A stretch of DNA of 6,556 nt, from positions 1 through 6,556 of the forward strand of contig CALAWF010000211.1 of the NCBI GenBank assembly GCA_937894665.1. Reading direction: 5' to 3'. The stretch's first letter is position 1, and the number at the start of each line of letters is the position of its first letter. The position numbers were made by a program, and so were the translations under genes. Below the pieces are notes generated by a model. That model saw nothing but the letters and a program-made list of their open reading frames with translations, was not told the origin of the DNA and searched no databases. This DNA is from an uncultured bacterium. Lineage in GTDB: Bacteria > Cyanobacteriota > Vampirovibrionia > Gastranaerophilales > Gastranaerophilaceae. Below, piece after piece: positions 1 to 5,755 of the stretch.

Positions 1-102
1 GGGGTGAGGGTTTTAATTCTTTTTTCGTCGAAATAAAAAAGAAAAAGTGAACAATTATATATTATTGAATTCGTATGAATGGAATTTATTAATTAAAATC
101 AG

Positions 103-137
103 CTAGATTCTTTCGGGCTAAAGCCCTCAGAATGACG
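103..137. repeat. Palindromic dispersed repeat, copy 1
   Basis: Outer arms ATTCT (107-111) and AGAAT (129-133) enclose an inner GGGCT/AGCCC hairpin (115-119 and 122-126), followed by GACG. The same frame (ATTCTTCGGG...CTCAGAATGACG) recurs at 315-377 with a different centre, so this is a repeat family and not a chance palindrome. Such ATTCTTCGGG/CAGAATGAC elements are, from memory, common dispersed intergenic repeats in several AT-rich bacterial genomes. Function unknown. Confidence 0.6.
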
Positions 138-162
138 AATATGTAAAATGCTTTTCAAACTC

Positions 163-246
163 TGTCATTGCGAGCCGCACGAGCAGAGGATGTAAGGAGA
201 GAGCCGGTATCTGTTTAATGCGAGTGCGTTTAGCGAAGCAATCCAG
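163..246. repeat. GTCATTGCGAG...GCGAAGCAATCC dispersed repeat
   Basis: The segment opens with GTCATTGCGAG (164-174) and closes with GCGAAGCAATCC (233-244). The ends are imperfect inverted repeats (ATTGCGAGC against GCGAAGCAAT). I recognise this pair of ends from dispersed intergenic repeats seen across unrelated bacteria. The interior, 175-232, shows no reading frame or RNA that I can identify. It may be a non-autonomous mobile or REP-like sequence; no target-site duplication is visible. Confidence 0.5.
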
Positions 247-258
247 CTAATTTTTAAT

Positions 259-278
259 GTCGGCTTAGTAAAGCCGAC
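259..278. repeat. Perfect 8-bp stem-loop GTCGGCTT/AAGCCGAC
   Basis: GTCGGCTT (259-266), loop AGTA, AAGCCGAC (271-278) forms a perfect 8-bp GC-rich stem. It is followed by CTACA and not by a T-run, so it does not look like an intrinsic terminator on the plus strand. Its placement among other repeats suggests it is one more dispersed palindromic unit. Confidence 0.55.
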
Positions 279-314
279 CTACAAATAAAAGTGTAACTAA
301 ACACATTGGTCAGA

Positions 315-377
315 GATTCTTCGGGTAAATTTGCCCAATAATATTACATACTCTACGGTTCACCCCTCAGAATGACG
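315..377. repeat. Palindromic dispersed repeat, copy 2
   Basis: Arms ATTCT (316-320) and AGAAT (369-373) match copy 1 at 103-137, including the flanking TTCGGG and CTCAGAATGACG. The centre differs and is longer; it contains GGG, AAATTT and CCC in palindromic order (323-336). Two copies sharing ends but not centres fit a mobile or recombining palindromic repeat. Confidence 0.5.
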
Positions 378-396
378 TAACCGCAAAGAACTTAGG

Positions 397-467
397 GGCT
401 TAGTGCCATAGTGCCTTAAAGCCTTCTGTAACGGACTTATTCCCTTATTTCCCTGTCCCTTGTCCCT
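397..467. repeat. TAGTGCC direct repeats and CCCT-rich run
   Basis: TAGTGCC occurs at 401-407 and again at 409-415, flanked by a weak GGCTT/AAGCC inverted pair (397-401, 419-423). From 442 to 467 CCCT recurs four times (442, 451, 457, 464) with TGT spacers, a degenerate tandem array. No coding frame accounts for either. Together with the repeats to the left it completes a roughly 490-base gene-free stretch downstream of the prepilin-like gene. Confidence 0.4.
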
Positions 468-493
468 CTTCGCACAGTATGACTGAATTTATA

Positions 494-1219
494 TTAGTGT
501 CCATTATATACACGTTTGAAATAATCTTCATCAGTAGAAGCAAAGAATGCACAAGTATATCCGTTATATTGAGATTCTCCGGCTGAGCAACCAGGGTTTA
601 TGCTTTGCGTACAGCAATACTTTTCCGGATTAGTGCTGAATTTTTTATCTGTTCCCGGAGCTCCTAAAGGTAATAGCCCGTCTTTTGTAACTTGGAAGAC
701 AAAAAGGTCATAACCAACTTTGTTCGGCATATAATCACGACCATTTACATCCACAACTAGCCAAATATTATGATCCGCACCATAGCCACATCCCTTACAA
801 TTTTCTATTGCTACAAGCATTCCGTTATTCAACACAAACGCACCATCATCTAACAAGTCAGATGCGGCTGTTCCGTTTGAAGATAACACGTGATAAACTT
901 TTCCACCACTTCCAGGGCAAACATTTTTATTTGTTGATTGTTCTGAAAAACCACAATCAACTGCAACTTTGTTATAAGGTTTAAATTTTTCGTAAAAAGT
1001 TCTTGTCGGATACTTTATAGGGTCGATAGAAACATCATCTGCATCCATATCAGTAATAGCCTTAGCCATCAAAACATATGCGGTATTAAATTGAGCCTTC
1101 GCCTTTGCAGCCTTTTGTCCTGCAACAAGTTGAGGCATAACCAAAACCGCAACAACACCAATTACTGAAAGGGCTATCAATATTTCACTAAGAGTGAATG
1201 CAAATATTTTTTTCATCAT
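494..1219 (-). CDS. Prepilin-like protein with N-terminal cleavage/methylation motif
   Basis: Pilin-like pseudopilin/type II secretion-type protein, about 241 aa, exported through the membrane and processed by a prepilin peptidase. The leader MMKKIFA is followed by FTLSE, giving cleavage after Ala7 and the conserved Glu at mature position 5. A hydrophobic helix runs to about residue 30 and then an Ala/Lys-rich stretch. The globular part has VDVNG (156-160), PNK and DLFVFQV, a block I associate with pilin-like proteins of Gastranaerophilales, and eight cysteines (near 89, 101, 141, 144, 202, 203, 211, 223) that could form disulfides outside the cytoplasm. The open frame continues to an upstream ATG at 1471, but those 84 residues run through the promoters and the divergent peptidase gene and would bury the leader, so the start is placed at 1219. 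GAGGAA (1231-1236) lies 11 nt upstream. ATG 1216 or TTG 1225 are alternatives. The specific role, pilus subunit or minor pseudopilin, cannot be told. Confidence 0.85.
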   Translation of the reverse strand: MMKKIFAFTLSEILIALSVIGVVAVLVMPQLVAGQKAAKAKAQFNTAYVLMAKAITDMDADDVSIDPIKYPTRTFYEKFKPYNKVAVDCGFSEQSTNKNVCPGSGGKVYHVLSSNGTAASDLLDDGAFVLNNGMLVAIENCKGCGYGADHNIWLVVDVNGRDYMPNKVGYDLFVFQVTKDGLLPLGAPGTDKKFSTNPEKYCCTQSINPGCSAGESQYNGYTCAFFASTDEDYFKRVYNGH

Positions 1220-1252
1220 AACCAAAACTATTCCTCGTTCATATTCTAACTT

Positions 1253-1281
1253 ATTATAACATATTTTCAATTTGACCTCAA
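1253..1281 (-). promoter_or_regulatory. Extended -10 promoter for the prepilin-like gene
   Basis: Reading the minus strand, TATAAT (1258-1253) is preceded by TGT, giving an extended -10. A partial -35, TTGAGG (1281-1276), lies 17 nt upstream. Transcription would start near 1246, leaving a leader of about 27 nt that contains the GAGGAA site before ATG 1219. Confidence 0.6.
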
Positions 1282-1301
1282 GTTTGATTTTCAATTTCAC
1301 A

Positions 1302-1329
1302 TTTACATAATCAAAAAATGTGCTATTAT
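1302..1329 (+). promoter_or_regulatory. Promoter for the M20 peptidase operon
   Basis: TTTACA (1302-1307) and TATTAT (1324-1329) are spaced 16 nt, each matching consensus at five of six bases. TGC precedes the -10, making it extended. It predicts a start near 1336 and so supports translation starting at 1359. It lies back to back with the minus-strand promoter at 1253-1281, about 20 bases apart. Confidence 0.6.
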
Positions 1330-1345
1330 GTAATTGAAGTAGAAT

Positions 1346-1351
1346 GGAGAG
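1346..1351 (+). promoter_or_regulatory. Ribosome binding site fixing the M20 peptidase start
   Basis: GGAGAG sits 7 nt before ATG 1359. An in-frame ATG at 1344 overlaps this site and has no purine-rich sequence at a usable distance, so the second ATG is preferred. Confidence 0.7.
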
Positions 1352-1358
1352 TAGCAAT

Positions 1359-2522
1359 ATGGATTTAATAGATTTAAGAAAAGAAAACGAGTTAGTCGAT
1401 TTATTCTGCTCAATGGCAGAAGTCCCATCACCATCATTAAAAGAAGATAAGATGATTGATTGGATATGCAATTATTGCAAAGAAAACAACCTAAATTGTG
1501 AATTAGACGACTTTAAAAATATTTATATTACAATTCCAGCTACAGATTCAACAAAACAACCTATTTTATTATCTTCGCACATGGATGTTGTTGGAGATGA
1601 TTCTCCGGTTATTCCATACCTTGATGGCGATTTAATCAAGGCAAAAGGTAGAACTCTTGGTGCAGATGACAAAGCAGGTGTTGCAAACGCTTTATATTTT
1701 GCAAAAGAACTTGTTAAAAGACCTGACATCAAACACGGCGGACTTGAAGTTCACTTCACCAGAGATGAAGAAAACACTATGCAAGGAATTAAGCACACTG
1801 ATTTTTCAAGAATCAAATCCAAATATGCTCTTGTATTAGATAGTGATGCCCTAGGTCAATGTCTAATCTCAGGTGCAAGTTATGTACTTGTCGATTTAAA
1901 AGTTACAGCACCTAAAGGCGGACACTCAGGAAACGACATTGGAGATCCGACAAGAGAAAATGCAACAAAACTCATTGCCGATTTGGTTTCAGAAATGCCA
2001 CAAGGTGTTTTTTACTCTGAAAACAATCAAGTTATAACTTCTTGCAACATTGGAGGTATCACTTCCGGAAACTTAGATGTTACAAACGTTATAAACACAG
2101 AAGGTCGTGCAACTTATTCAATCAGAAGTTCTAACAAACAAAAAGAAAACGACCTTATTGCTCTTATGCAAGAAGCAGCAAATGCTTTCAACAAGCAATA
2201 TAAAGGTATTGCAACCGCAGAAATCACATTTACCGAAAAAATGCCAATGTTTGAAAAAAATGATGATGAGTTTATGCCAAACTTGTTCTCAAAAGTTGCT
2301 AAAGAAATAGGCATTGAGCCGGAAATTTCTTCATTCCACGCAGGAGCCGAAACTCACATCTACGCAAACAGAACAAACGCTAACGGCGAAAAATTTTCAC
2401 CATATCTTTTAGGGCTTGCAACCGTTTGCAATATGCACTCTGCAAGAGAATACGTTGACTACAAAACAATGCTGAAAGGACAAGAATTGTTAAAAGCATT
2501 GTTCTTAGAATTCAATAAATAG
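1359..2522 (+). CDS. M20 family metallopeptidase, PepT-like
   Basis: A 387-aa cytoplasmic zinc-dependent peptidase of the M20 family, closest in look to peptidase T/PepT-like enzymes that remove N-terminal residues from short peptides. No signal peptide is present. Visible motifs, numbered from ATG 1359: SSHMDVV with zinc ligand His74 and catalytic Asp76; GADDKAG with bridging Asp103; TRDEE with general base Glu137 and ligand Glu138; LDSDA with ligand Asp161; KGGHSG (His189) in the dimerisation domain; and MHSAREYV with the C-terminal ligand His360. All the residues expected for an active di-zinc site are therefore present and the length is typical. FHAGAETH (326-333) fills the place of the GG(T/A)D-type loop and looks like the PepT-like subfamily. 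It is first in an operon with an aminotransferase-like gene 3 bp downstream. Substrate is inferred from family only; a carboxypeptidase or deacetylase specificity is not excluded. Confidence 0.9.
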   Translation: MDLIDLRKENELVDLFCSMAEVPSPSLKEDKMIDWICNYCKENNLNCELDDFKNIYITIPATDSTKQPILLSSHMDVVGDDSPVIPYLDGDLIKAKGRTLGADDKAGVANALYFAKELVKRPDIKHGGLEVHFTRDEENTMQGIKHTDFSRIKSKYALVLDSDALGQCLISGASYVLVDLKVTAPKGGHSGNDIGDPTRENATKLIADLVSEMPQGVFYSENNQVITSCNIGGITSGNLDVTNVINTEGRATYSIRSSNKQKENDLIALMQEAANAFNKQYKGIATAEITFTEKMPMFEKNDDEFMPNLFSKVAKEIGIEPEISSFHAGAETHIYANRTNANGEKFSPYLLGLATVCNMHSAREYVDYKTMLKGQELLKALFLEFNK

Positions 2523-2525
2523 GCA

Positions 2526-3362
2526 ATGGAAATAATAAAATTAAATTTAGCAAGAAATTGTTTAAAATACATATGTAAAGCGTACGGAATAAATAAGATT
2601 TTTCTACCGTATTACACTTGCCCTGTTGTTTGGAATGCCGTTAGAGAAGAAAATTGCAAAGTAAATTTTTACCACATCGGTAAGGATTTTTTACCAACAG
2701 AAGAGTTTACAAAAGATTCGTTCATTCTCTACACAAACTACTTCGGAATAAATTCAAACAATTGCAAACTTTTAGCTAAAAAATATCCAAATCTTATTAT
2801 AGATAATTCTCAAGGATTTTTCGCTGAGCCGTTGGGTTTAGCGTCATTTAATTCATTGAGAAAGTTTTTCAATGTTCAAAATGGGGCATATCTTTTCACC
2901 TCTAAAATATTAGAACAAGAATTTCAAACAGATGAAATAGAATTAACCCCGATTTCGATGCAAAAAAATTATGAAAAATTCCTAAAAAATGAATTATTTT
3001 TAGACTCTCAAAAAGATATAAAAATAATTTCCCCCAAAGTTGAACAAGAAATGGGAAATATTAATTTAGAAAAAGAAAAACGCAAAAGGATTGAGTTATT
3101 TAAGCAATACGCTCAAGTTTTTGACGAATACAACAATATTCCAACAACGTTAAAAGATGGTGAAGTTCCATACTGCTACCCTTTTTCAACAAACAATAAA
3201 AAGATAAAACAAAAACTTTGGGCAAAAAATTTAACTTTGCTTCAACTATGGAAAAACTTTCCAAAAAGTTTTATTGAAAGCGAAATTTTAAACAACACAA
3301 TAGCCCTTCCGCTAGATGATGCGGAATATGCAGAAAAAATCATCTCAACCCAACTTAGTTAA
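2526..3362 (+). CDS. Short DegT/DnrJ-type PLP aminotransferase-like protein
   Basis: A 278-aa protein resembling DegT/DnrJ/EryC1/StrS aminotransferases, fold-type I PLP enzymes that usually aminate nucleotide sugars. The N-terminus has the family outline LARNCLKY...IFLPYYTCPVV, where the substrate and cofactor loop normally starts. LIIDNSQG (90-97) matches the (E/D)DxxQ motif, with Asp93 expected to bind the PLP ring nitrogen. SLRKFF (110-115) places Lys113 where the Schiff-base lysine belongs. The C-terminal part has YCYPF, a LLQLW block and ALPLDDAEY, resembling the LPxD ending of the family. At 278 aa it is about 90 residues shorter than typical members near 370 aa, with the loss mainly in the region after Lys113. 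It starts 3 bp after the peptidase stop with only a weak AGG, so translation is probably coupled. The substrate is unknown; no other sugar-nucleotide gene is in view. Confidence 0.72.
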   Translation: MEIIKLNLARNCLKYICKAYGINKIFLPYYTCPVVWNAVREENCKVNFYHIGKDFLPTEEFTKDSFILYTNYFGINSNNCKLLAKKYPNLIIDNSQGFFAEPLGLASFNSLRKFFNVQNGAYLFTSKILEQEFQTDEIELTPISMQKNYEKFLKNELFLDSQKDIKIISPKVEQEMGNINLEKEKRKRIELFKQYAQVFDEYNNIPTTLKDGEVPYCYPFSTNNKKIKQKLWAKNLTLLQLWKNFPKSFIESEILNNTIALPLDDAEYAEKIISTQLS

Positions 3363-3365
3363 AAT

Positions 3366-3614
3366 TTAAACTTCAATAAACAAACGTCTGCCGACAATGT
3401 TTTGTTTTCCGTTGTAATAGCCTGCAAAATAACCACCTTTTACAGGTTTATTTTGAGCATAGAAACGAGATGAAAAGCTATTTCCGTTATAATTTACAAA
3501 CGGATTGTTGCTATAAGGATTAGTACCAGAAGATTGACGTACAACTGGAGATGTTGAATTTACACCTGCCGGAGCTTGAAATACATTTGATAAAAAATTT
3601 ACAATACCTGCCAT
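3366..3614 (-). CDS. Small hypothetical protein, Asn/Ser/Tyr/Gly-rich
   Basis: An 82-aa protein that I do not recognise. Residues 1-15 are mildly hydrophobic (MAGIVNFLSNVFQAP) but too short and interrupted for a clear membrane segment. Residues 19-60 are low-complexity, rich in Asn, Ser, Tyr and Phe, and residues 60-82 are a denser block (GGYFAGYYNGKQNIVGRR...) that may be the conserved core. No cysteines or catalytic motifs are seen. Support for being a real gene: its own extended -10 promoter, an AGAGAGG site (3626-3632) 11 nt before the ATG (the same spacing as for the prepilin-like gene), and a gap exactly filled between neighbours. It converges on the aminotransferase-like gene with 3 bp between the stops. 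Function unknown. Confidence 0.65.
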   Translation of the reverse strand: MAGIVNFLSNVFQAPAGVNSTSPVVRQSSGTNPYSNNPFVNYNGNSFSSRFYAQNKPVKGGYFAGYYNGKQNIVGRRLFIEV

Positions 3615-3671
3615 TTAGTTAATAACCTCTCTACTTGTTGTAGTTTTAATCATGAATCTTCTTTTGTCATA

Positions 3672-3680
3672 ATTATAACA
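3672..3680 (-). promoter_or_regulatory. Extended -10 element for the 82-aa gene
   Basis: On the minus strand the sequence reads TGTTATAAT (3680-3672), identical to the nine-base extended -10 of the prepilin-like gene. No good -35 is seen 16-18 nt upstream, as may be tolerated for extended -10 promoters. Expected start near 3665, about 50 nt before ATG 3614. Confidence 0.55.
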
Positions 3681-3734
3681 CATTAAATCCTAAAAAATTA
3701 AAATAACTTAACAAAAATCATCCGTTTTGTGTAG

Positions 3735-3740
3735 TATAAT
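3735..3740 (+). promoter_or_regulatory. Consensus -10 box directly before the PurD-like ATG
   Basis: TATAAT occupies 3735-3740 and the ATG is at 3747, so a start of transcription six to seven bases after the box would fall on the A of the ATG. No purine-rich ribosome binding site exists between 3725 and 3746. A TTAACA (3708-3713) resembles a -35 but is 21 nt away, longer than usual. This points to a leaderless message. Confidence 0.5.
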
Positions 3741-3746
3741 TTCAAT

Positions 3747-5006
3747 ATGGCTGAAATAGAAAAGAAAAATATTTTAATAATCGGACAAGGCAGTGTACCT
3801 TGTGCTTTAGCAAAAAAGTTAAAAACATACGAGCAAACAGGTGAAATCTACATAGCTCCAGGGAATGGAGTGGATGCACCATATTACACCAATGTAGATA
3901 TTAGAGAAGAAGATTTGACAGGACTTTTAAAATTTGCACTGGAAAATAATATTCAATTGACAATTCCAACATCTGAAAAGGCGTTAAAATCAGACATTGT
4001 ATCGTTTTTCCAATCCAACGGACAAAATATTTTTGGACCAACCAAAAATGCCTGTTCAATAGCCACAAACAATACAACCGGCAAGAAGTTTTTATATAAA
4101 ATTCACGCCCAAACTTCAAAATTTGGAATATTTGATAAAATTCAGATGGCGGAAGATTTTCTAAAAAATGCAACTTATCCTATAACAATCAAATGCAAAG
4201 AATATTCTTCTATCATTGACGACAGGCTTGTTTGCCCAACAAGAAGTTTAGCATCTGAATATTTGACCAATCTATTTAACAAAAATGAAACAGATATTTT
4301 GATAGAAGAATTTACCTATGGAAACAGTTTTACGGTTTATTTTGTAACAGACGGCTATAGTGCAATCCCTTTAACCTCTTGTGCGAATTACAAATTCACT
4401 CAAGAAGGCGATGGCGGAATTTTGACAAACGGAATCGGATGTTTTGCACCTGATTATAGAGTTTCACAAGTCGCAATCCAAAGAGTGGAAAACATTGTGA
4501 AAAACACCTTGACTTCTTTAGAGCGAAAAGGAGATTCTTATATGGGAATTTTGGGCGTTGAATGCACCCAGACAGGAGAAGACAAATTCTATGTTTCTGA
4601 GTTCAAACCATTTTTGCAAGAACACGATGCCACAGCAATTTTGAACCTGTGCGAGGATAACTTGCTGGATATTTTCACAGCTTGTATCAACGGATTTTTT
4701 GCAGATGAATATGAGCAAATAAAAATGAATGATATGACCTCAATTTCTGCAATAATCCTTGCAAGACAGGGCTTTAAAGCGATTAAAGGACTAGAAAATA
4801 TTGATGATATTGAAAATATTCAGTTTATAAATATCCAAAAATCCGATGAAAAATTATATACAAAAGCAAAAGGTGCAGTATTCAATCTAACCCGCACAGC
4901 AGCTACACTTTCAAGAGCGAAAAAATATTTGTATGAAGACTTGGAACAAATAACCTTTGACGGCATGAAATATCGCAAAGACATCGCTGCTGTAATTGAA
5001 GTGTAA
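3747..5006 (+). CDS. PurD-like (GAR synthetase-like) ATP-grasp protein with degenerate active site
   Basis: A 419-aa protein with the full length and domain order of phosphoribosylamine-glycine ligase (PurD), which joins glycine to phosphoribosylamine in purine synthesis. The N-terminal Rossmann-like domain starts ILIIGQGSVPCALAKKL (PurD: GSGGREHALAWKL) and has APGN (37-40) and IFGPTK (95-100). The C-terminal domain ends with GAVFNLT...LSRAKKYLY...FDGMKYRKDIA (376-414), very like PurD. The middle is altered: GREH is SVPC (16-19); the GPE motif is PTSE; the glycine-rich GLAAGKGV loop is replaced around 151-162 by acidic and polar residues; NTGGMGAYSP is TNGIGCFAP (227-235); and the metal-site EFNxRFGDPE is EFKPFLQEHD (285-294), with Asn replaced by Lys287 and the Arg missing. 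Classical GAR synthetase activity is therefore doubtful; it may be a paralogue with a new substrate or a non-catalytic role. The start is fixed because the first strand begins at residue 8 and no other ATG is nearby. Confidence 0.8.
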   Translation: MAEIEKKNILIIGQGSVPCALAKKLKTYEQTGEIYIAPGNGVDAPYYTNVDIREEDLTGLLKFALENNIQLTIPTSEKALKSDIVSFFQSNGQNIFGPTKNACSIATNNTTGKKFLYKIHAQTSKFGIFDKIQMAEDFLKNATYPITIKCKEYSSIIDDRLVCPTRSLASEYLTNLFNKNETDILIEEFTYGNSFTVYFVTDGYSAIPLTSCANYKFTQEGDGGILTNGIGCFAPDYRVSQVAIQRVENIVKNTLTSLERKGDSYMGILGVECTQTGEDKFYVSEFKPFLQEHDATAILNLCEDNLLDIFTACINGFFADEYEQIKMNDMTSISAIILARQGFKAIKGLENIDDIENIQFINIQKSDEKLYTKAKGAVFNLTRTAATLSRAKKYLYEDLEQITFDGMKYRKDIAAVIEV

Positions 5007-5089
5007 AGATAGTTTTAAACATATTATAAAAATACTATGAATGCACAAATGAAAAAGGGATTTCTATCTTCACTTATTCTCTAAGTTTT

Positions 5090-5167
5090 GACTAAAAAAC
5101 GGATATTTTAGTCCAAAGAGCAAAAGGCTCTACTACAAATTCCCTGTTATTTTAATTTTTCAGGGAA
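5090..5167. other. Cluster of three consecutive stem-loops
   Basis: Three hairpins follow one another closely. GACTAAAA/TTTTAGTC is an 8-bp stem with an 8-nt loop (5090-5113). AGAGC/GCTCT is a 5-bp stem with a 5-nt loop (5117-5131). TTCCCTG/CAGGGAA is a 7-bp stem with a 14-nt AT-rich loop (5140-5167). The first lies 83 bp after the PurD-like stop. None has a canonical T-tract directly after the stem on the plus strand. They may be a transcription end region, a small structured RNA, or part of an element boundary. No gene lies downstream on the same strand, so a riboswitch is unlikely. Confidence 0.4.
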
Positions 5168-5227
5168 AATCTATGTAATATTGAAATTTTGCAAACCTAA
5201 GTTTCAGTCTTTTCAATGCTCTTACCA

Positions 5228-5259
5228 AAATTCCCTGCATTTAAAAATGCAGGGAATTT
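5228..5259. terminator. Bidirectional terminator, 15-bp perfect inverted repeat
   Basis: AAATTCCCTGCATTT (5228-5242) and its exact reverse complement (5245-5259) are separated by two A residues. The stem ends in A/T runs on both sides, so it reads as a GC-cored stem followed by TTTATT on plus and by TTTTGG on minus. It lies between the convergent PurD-like gene (ends 5006) and the DUF5681 gene (ends 5291), 32 bp past the latter's stop, where a shared terminator is expected. The T-tracts are short, so efficiency is uncertain. Confidence 0.65.
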
Positions 5260-5290
5260 ATTATAAATTAGTTGGTTTATCAAGAGATAA

Positions 5291-5755
5291 TTATGATTTT
5301 TTTGATTCCTCTTTATCAAGTTCTCGGTACATTTCATTTAAATCATTCAAAAACCGATTTCTAAGTTCTCTTTCATGTTCAGAGTCAATTTCAGGCTCTC
5401 TTTCTTCTAATTGTTTTCTGGATAATAACAAATCTTTTTGACTTAAAAATTCCATTAACAACTTTCTTGAATGTTTATCACTTTTCAATGCATCTTGTAT
5501 TAGTTGTTTAGCTAGAACTTGAAACAAATATACATTTTCTTGTTTCCCATGCTCATTTGTAATTATATGTTTATTTGTCAGTTCTAGAGTTAGGGCTTCA
5601 TTTATAGATTTTGGAATCGTTTTCTTTTTACGTCCTTTGGGATTTCCAGATTGTCCTTTTTGAAATCTTGTAGATTTAAGTGGTTTACAATATCCAACTT
5701 CGTAATTTTGTGACATTACTTGTTTTAATTTTTCAATTTTATTCTCATTAGCCAT
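5291..5755 (-). CDS. DUF5681 domain-containing protein
   Basis: A 154-aa soluble, highly charged protein with the DUF5681 signature near the N-terminus: a YEVGYCKPLKSTRF segment (18-31) leading into KGQSGNPKGRKKK (33-45), a basic Gly/Pro stretch that plausibly touches nucleic acid. The remainder looks helical, with a Glu/Arg/Lys-rich, possibly coiled C-terminal half (110-152). Function of the domain is not established; from knowledge of such loci, members often sit beside ParB-like or DNA-methylase genes and terminase genes in prophages. Here the gene begins inside the end of the methylase gene (8-bp overlap, 5748-5755) and has a near-perfect GGAGGAG site, so the two are co-transcribed and translationally linked. 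No terminase follows; a terminator and chromosomal-type genes do, which suggests the edge or remnant of an element. Confidence 0.82.
   Translation of the reverse strand: MANENKIEKLKQVMSQNYEVGYCKPLKSTRFQKGQSGNPKGRKKKTIPKSINEALTLELTNKHIITNEHGKQENVYLFQVLAKQLIQDALKSDKHSRKLLMEFLSQKDLLLSRKQLEEREPEIDSEHERELRNRFLNDLNEMYRELDKEESKKS

Noticed and set aside
17..43. TTCTTTTTT/AAAAAAGAA inverted repeat near the left edge as a terminator
   Set aside because: The stem is almost all A:T and has no GC core; no gene ending just before it can be recognised (a possible tail ending in EIKKKK* at 49 is too short to judge).
103..377. CRISPR-like array in the left repeat region
   Set aside because: The repeats are of different kinds, unequal in spacing and not regularly interspaced, and no cas gene is nearby.
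1344..1358. Upstream ATG for the M20 peptidase
   Set aside because: The Shine-Dalgarno GGAGAG overlaps this codon and is well placed only for ATG 1359.
1220..1471. 84-residue N-terminal extension of the prepilin-like frame to an ATG at 1471
   Set aside because: It runs antisense through the peptidase start and both promoters and would place the prepilin cleavage motif about 90 residues into the protein; a leader of 7 residues is normal.
3901..4173. Minus-strand 90-codon frame inside the PurD-like gene
   Set aside because: It lies wholly antisense to a well-supported gene, has no ribosome binding site and its product resembles no protein.
5037..5084. 15-codon plus-strand ORF (MNAQMKKGFLSSLIL) just before the hairpin cluster, resembling a leader peptide
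   Set aside because: No gene follows on the same strand, no clear ribosome binding site is present, and so short a frame is expected by chance.
5181..5441. Plus-strand 86-codon frame across the terminator
   Set aside because: It covers the perfect inverted repeat and the antisense of the DUF5681 gene, has no ribosome binding site and a low-complexity Ser/Phe/Asn composition: a shadow frame.
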